Positions 6,463 to 8,348 of a DNA stretch of 8,348 nt are shown here, one piece after another. The notes beneath the pieces are model-generated. The model saw nothing but the letters and a program-made list of their open reading frames with translations, was not told the origin of the DNA and searched no databases. The stretch is from an uncultured Oscillospiraceae bacterium (GTDB lineage Bacteria > Bacillota > Clostridia > Oscillospirales > Acutalibacteraceae). The DNA lies in NCBI GenBank assembly GCA_902478455.1, contig CABSLJ010000114.1, positions 1 through 8,348 of the forward strand. Direction: 5' to 3'. Numbering within the stretch: the stretch's first letter is position 1; the number at the start of each line of letters is the position of its first letter. A program made the position numbers and the translations under genes.

Positions 6463-7503
6463 TTATTTCAGCGTGATGTAGGCATCCAGTCCGGTCGGCG
6501 CGTCGGGATTGGTTCCGTTGGCCAGCGCCTTGGAAAGGGCGATCATTTGGCAGACGTAAATGAACGGAATGCCCATGGCTTCAAAGCGGTCGATGCCGTC
6601 GAGCCGGACATGCAGATCAACGCCGAAGGGATTGCCCTCCCCTGTGCCGACGGTGACCAGAAGGCCGCCGTGCGACTTGAGGTCCTCGATCATCCGGCTC
6701 TGATAATGCGCTTCTCCCGGCTGGACAAAGACGATGGTCAGGGTGTCCTTTGTATTGAGCACCATGGGACCGTGCCGGTAATCGAGCAGATTGAAGAAGG
6801 AACCGGGCACGAGGGCGATTTCGGTAAAGGCGAGCGCCCCCTCCTGCGCAAGACCGCACAGCGGACCGTCCGCGAGGACAACCACATTGCGGAAGGGTTT
6901 GCCGCCGATTGCCTCGAGCGGAGCGCGCAGATTCTTTTTGTAAGCCTCGTTTTGCCCGACCGCGGTCTCGACGGCGCGGACGAGAGCGCCGTCCTCATAG
7001 CAGAAGGCGCACAGCAGCAGGGAAGCGGCGTAGAGGTTGGTGACCGTCCGCGTCTGGCAGACGCTGTTGTCATAGGCCCAGGGGAGCTTGACGCTCAGGT
7101 CGGAAAGACCGGCCAGGTCGTTTTCTTCCTTCATGGTGACGGAAACCACCTTGACGCCGCAGGTCTCCTTCATGTGCGTGACGGCCCGCAGAATCTCCGA
7201 GGTCAGGCCCGAACGGGAAAGGGCGACGACGATAGACCCCTTGACCAGCTCCTCGTAATAGCCGGGATTGACGAGATAATCCCCGCCGGCGAGCGCCGCG
7301 GCCGACGCGCCGGGGCGAACGTCGAAAAGCCGTTCGCAGGTTTTGGAGAGCATGTAGCTAGAGCCGCAGCCGATAAACAGAAATTTCCGCTGAGGATTCT
7401 GCCGGAAGAAGGCTTCGATCTCCTCTTTTTGGGAGAGCATGCGGTCATAGGTTTGTGTGAGCGCCTCGTGGGTGGACATGATTTCCTGTTCGGTCAGATA
7501 CAT
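6463..7503 (-). CDS. Double-SIS-domain sugar isomerase/deaminase (AgaS/GlmS-like)
   Basis: Cytoplasmic phosphosugar aldose-ketose isomerase, possibly removing an amino group as AgaS does with galactosamine-6-phosphate. The 346 residues hold two SIS domains. The first has FIGCGSSYMLS (43-53) and ALSRSGLTSE (94-103), the phosphate-binding Ser/Thr loops, followed by YDNSVCQTRTVTN (144-156). The second begins near 205 and has AFTEIALVPG (225-234), with Glu228 at the site of the GlmS catalytic Glu, and DYRHGPM (241-247). The start at 7503 is set by AGGAGG (7517-7512) 8 nt upstream and by the family N-terminus; the frame stays open to 7695 but overlaps the kinase gene and has no homologous look. 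It sits between a BadF-type kinase and a class II aldolase, as expected for an isomerase feeding an aldolase. It lacks the GTGTSGR-like loop of MurQ etherase. FrlB-like deglycase is an alternative. Confidence 0.85.
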   Translation of the reverse strand: MYLTEQEIMSTHEALTQTYDRMLSQKEEIEAFFRQNPQRKFLFIGCGSSYMLSKTCERLFDVRPGASAAALAGGDYLVNPGYYEELVKGSIVVALSRSGLTSEILRAVTHMKETCGVKVVSVTMKEENDLAGLSDLSVKLPWAYDNSVCQTRTVTNLYAASLLLCAFCYEDGALVRAVETAVGQNEAYKKNLRAPLEAIGGKPFRNVVVLADGPLCGLAQEGALAFTEIALVPGSFFNLLDYRHGPMVLNTKDTLTIVFVQPGEAHYQSRMIEDLKSHGGLLVTVGTGEGNPFGVDLHVRLDGIDRFEAMGIPFIYVCQMIALSKALANGTNPDAPTGLDAYITLK

Positions 7504-7527
7504 CGTAACATCCTCCTGTTGGTTGAA

Positions 7528-7556
7528 GTTATATGGATTGGGCGGCCCGTCGTCTA
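7528..7556 (-). promoter_or_regulatory. Possible internal promoter ahead of the isomerase gene
   Basis: On the minus strand TAGACG (7556-7551) and TATAAC (7533-7528) are 17 nt apart, matching four and five of six consensus bases. They lie in the 80-nt gap between the kinase stop and the isomerase start. Such a promoter would let isomerase and aldolase be made without the kinase. A short hairpin, GCCGG (7559-7563) with CCGGC (7573-7577), sits just upstream without a T-run. Chance is a fair alternative. Confidence 0.3.
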
Positions 7557-7583
7557 GAGCCGGTCCGTCTTCCCGGCGCGGTT

Positions 7584-8348
7584 TCAGCCGCGTTTTTCCA
7601 GCAGTGTCTGACGGGCTGTTTCGTAGCTTTCGGGAGAAAAGGTCCGTGCGGCGAGCAGAACGGCTCCCTCCACGGGGGAGAGCAGCGGCCGGCACAGCCG
7701 CCCGCCGAGCGCCGACACCGCCTCTTCAAACGCGGGAAGCACCAGGTCGCCCGCCTTGAAGAGTCCGCCGGAATAGGAGACGGGGAAGCTTCCGCCAAGA
7801 AAGCCGAGCTGCCCGGCCACGCCGCGCACAATGAGCGCGAGCTCGTCCGCCGCCTGCCGGTAGATTTCAGCTGCTGCGGCGTCTCCGGCGCGCGCCGCCC
7901 GTTCCAGCAGAGGCTGGAGCGAGGCCACCTTCCTCCGGCTGGAGAGGAACGCCCGCTCCATCAGGTCGATAAAGGCGAAATCCTCGGCCAGGGAAAATTC
8001 CATGCGGATGATTTCATAGAGAGCGTTTTTGGGCAGGCGGCCGTCGGCCTCCTTGGAGAAGAGCTCCATCGTCCTGCGGCCCGCCCAATAGCAGGAGCCT
8101 TCGTCGCCAAAAAACTCGCTCCAGCCGCCGCAGCGCGCCGTTTCGCCCCGGCTGTTGCGTCCGAAGGCGATCGATCCCGTCCCGGCGACGATGTTGACCC
8201 CCTCATCCCCCGCCAGCGAGCCGGAGAAGCCGACCTCGGCGTCATTGACGTTCAGGAGCGCAACGGTGGAGAAGGCGCGGCGCAGGGAGGTAAGAAGGGC
8301 GCTGTCGCCCTCGGCGCTCTCCCCAAGACAGGGAAGGCCCAGGCATAC
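7584..8348 (-). CDS. BadF/BadG-type ATPase, N-acetylglucosamine-kinase-like (5' end beyond the window)
   Basis: Sugar kinase of the ASKHA fold, probably phosphorylating an amino sugar such as GlcNAc or a relative. Only the C-terminal 254 residues are in the window; the frame is open to the right edge and the internal ATG at 8069 is not the start. In order from the edge are VNDAEVGFSG (34-43), VAGTGSIAFGR (54-64, adenosine/phosphate loop), RCGGWSEFFGDEGSCYWAGR (72-91, the GDEGS signature of this family) and SYSGGLF near residue 190. The Asp of the NDAE motif is present. An 80-nt gap separates its TGA from the isomerase start, and the same strand and theme suggest one operon. In the family, MurK of Clostridium acts on MurNAc and GlcNAc, so a cell-wall amino sugar is possible. 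Family call secure, substrate open. Confidence 0.85.
   Translation of the reverse strand, partial: VCLGLPCLGESAEGDSALLTSLRRAFSTVALLNVNDAEVGFSGSLAGDEGVNIVAGTGSIAFGRNSRGETARCGGWSEFFGDEGSCYWAGRRTMELFSKEADGRLPKNALYEIIRMEFSLAEDFAFIDLMERAFLSSRRKVASLQPLLERAARAGDAAAAEIYRQAADELALIVRGVAGQLGFLGGSFPVSYSGGLFKAGDLVLPAFEEAVSALGGRLCRPLLSPVEGAVLLAARTFSPESYETARQTLLEKRG

Noticed and set aside
6463..7503. MurQ (MurNAc-6-phosphate etherase) identity for the SIS protein
   Set aside because: The MurQ glycine/threonine-rich phosphate loop is absent and the protein has two SIS domains with the AgaS/GlmS-like RHGP motif.
6202..7557. 451-codon rightward open frame opposite aldolase and isomerase
   Set aside because: It spans two well-recognised minus-strand genes and their junction; its composition is that of an antisense shadow in GC-rich DNA.
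7504..7695. N-terminal extension of the isomerase into the kinase gene
   Set aside because: The AGGAGG site at 7512-7517 and the family N-terminus support ATG 7503; the extension is Arg- and Ser-rich and overlaps kinase coding sequence.
7584..8069. Kinase start at ATG 8069
   Set aside because: The upstream sequence in the same frame carries the NDAE, GTGS and GDEGS family motifs, so the true start is beyond the right edge.

Overview
The window looks like chromosome of a moderately GC-rich, low-G+C-type Gram-positive relative, most likely a gut clostridium (Bacillota, Oscillospirales-like). This is inferred from strong AGGAGG-type ribosome binding sites, a DUF6020-type membrane protein, a UgtP/MGDG-synthase-like glycosyltransferase and a BadF-type sugar kinase. 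No rRNA, tRNA, CRISPR array, insertion sequence or phage gene was seen. Two gene groups converge on one palindromic terminator.

Left part (1-5527), envelope/lipid genes. A large polytopic membrane protein of the DUF6020 type (GT-C-like) is read leftward from 1887 and runs off the left edge. A 361-bp divergent intergenic region (1888-2248) carries a promoter for each direction, both with extended -10 elements, and a GC-rich leader able to fold. Rightward follow a GT28/MGDG-synthase-like diacylglycerol glycosyltransferase (2249-3373), overlapping by ATGA with a divergent PlsY-like membrane acyltransferase (3370-3993), and then a GT-C/GT39-like polytopic glycosyltransferase (4025-5527). The last gene is strikingly AT-rich (about 32-33% GC in two hand-counted 60-base lines, against about 62% in the GT28 gene). 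It has its own candidate promoter and looks horizontally acquired. Together these genes suggest production or decoration of a membrane glycolipid or lipid-anchored glycan.

Right part (5602-8348), sugar catabolism read leftward. A BadF/BadG-type (GlcNAc-kinase-like) sugar kinase, cut by the right edge, is followed by an AgaS/GlmS-like double-SIS sugar isomerase or deaminase and a class II ketose-bisphosphate aldolase (GatY/KbaY/Fba type). This is a phosphorylate-isomerise-cleave cassette, probably for an amino sugar or related hexose. The substrate cannot be read from this window, and any transporter, regulator, deacetylase or second kinase would lie beyond the right edge.

Nothing here is clearly a wholly new system. 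The best candidates for something undescribed are the PlsY-like protein with replaced catalytic-motif residues, translationally coupled to a glycolipid glycosyltransferase, and the unassigned substrate of the sugar cassette.
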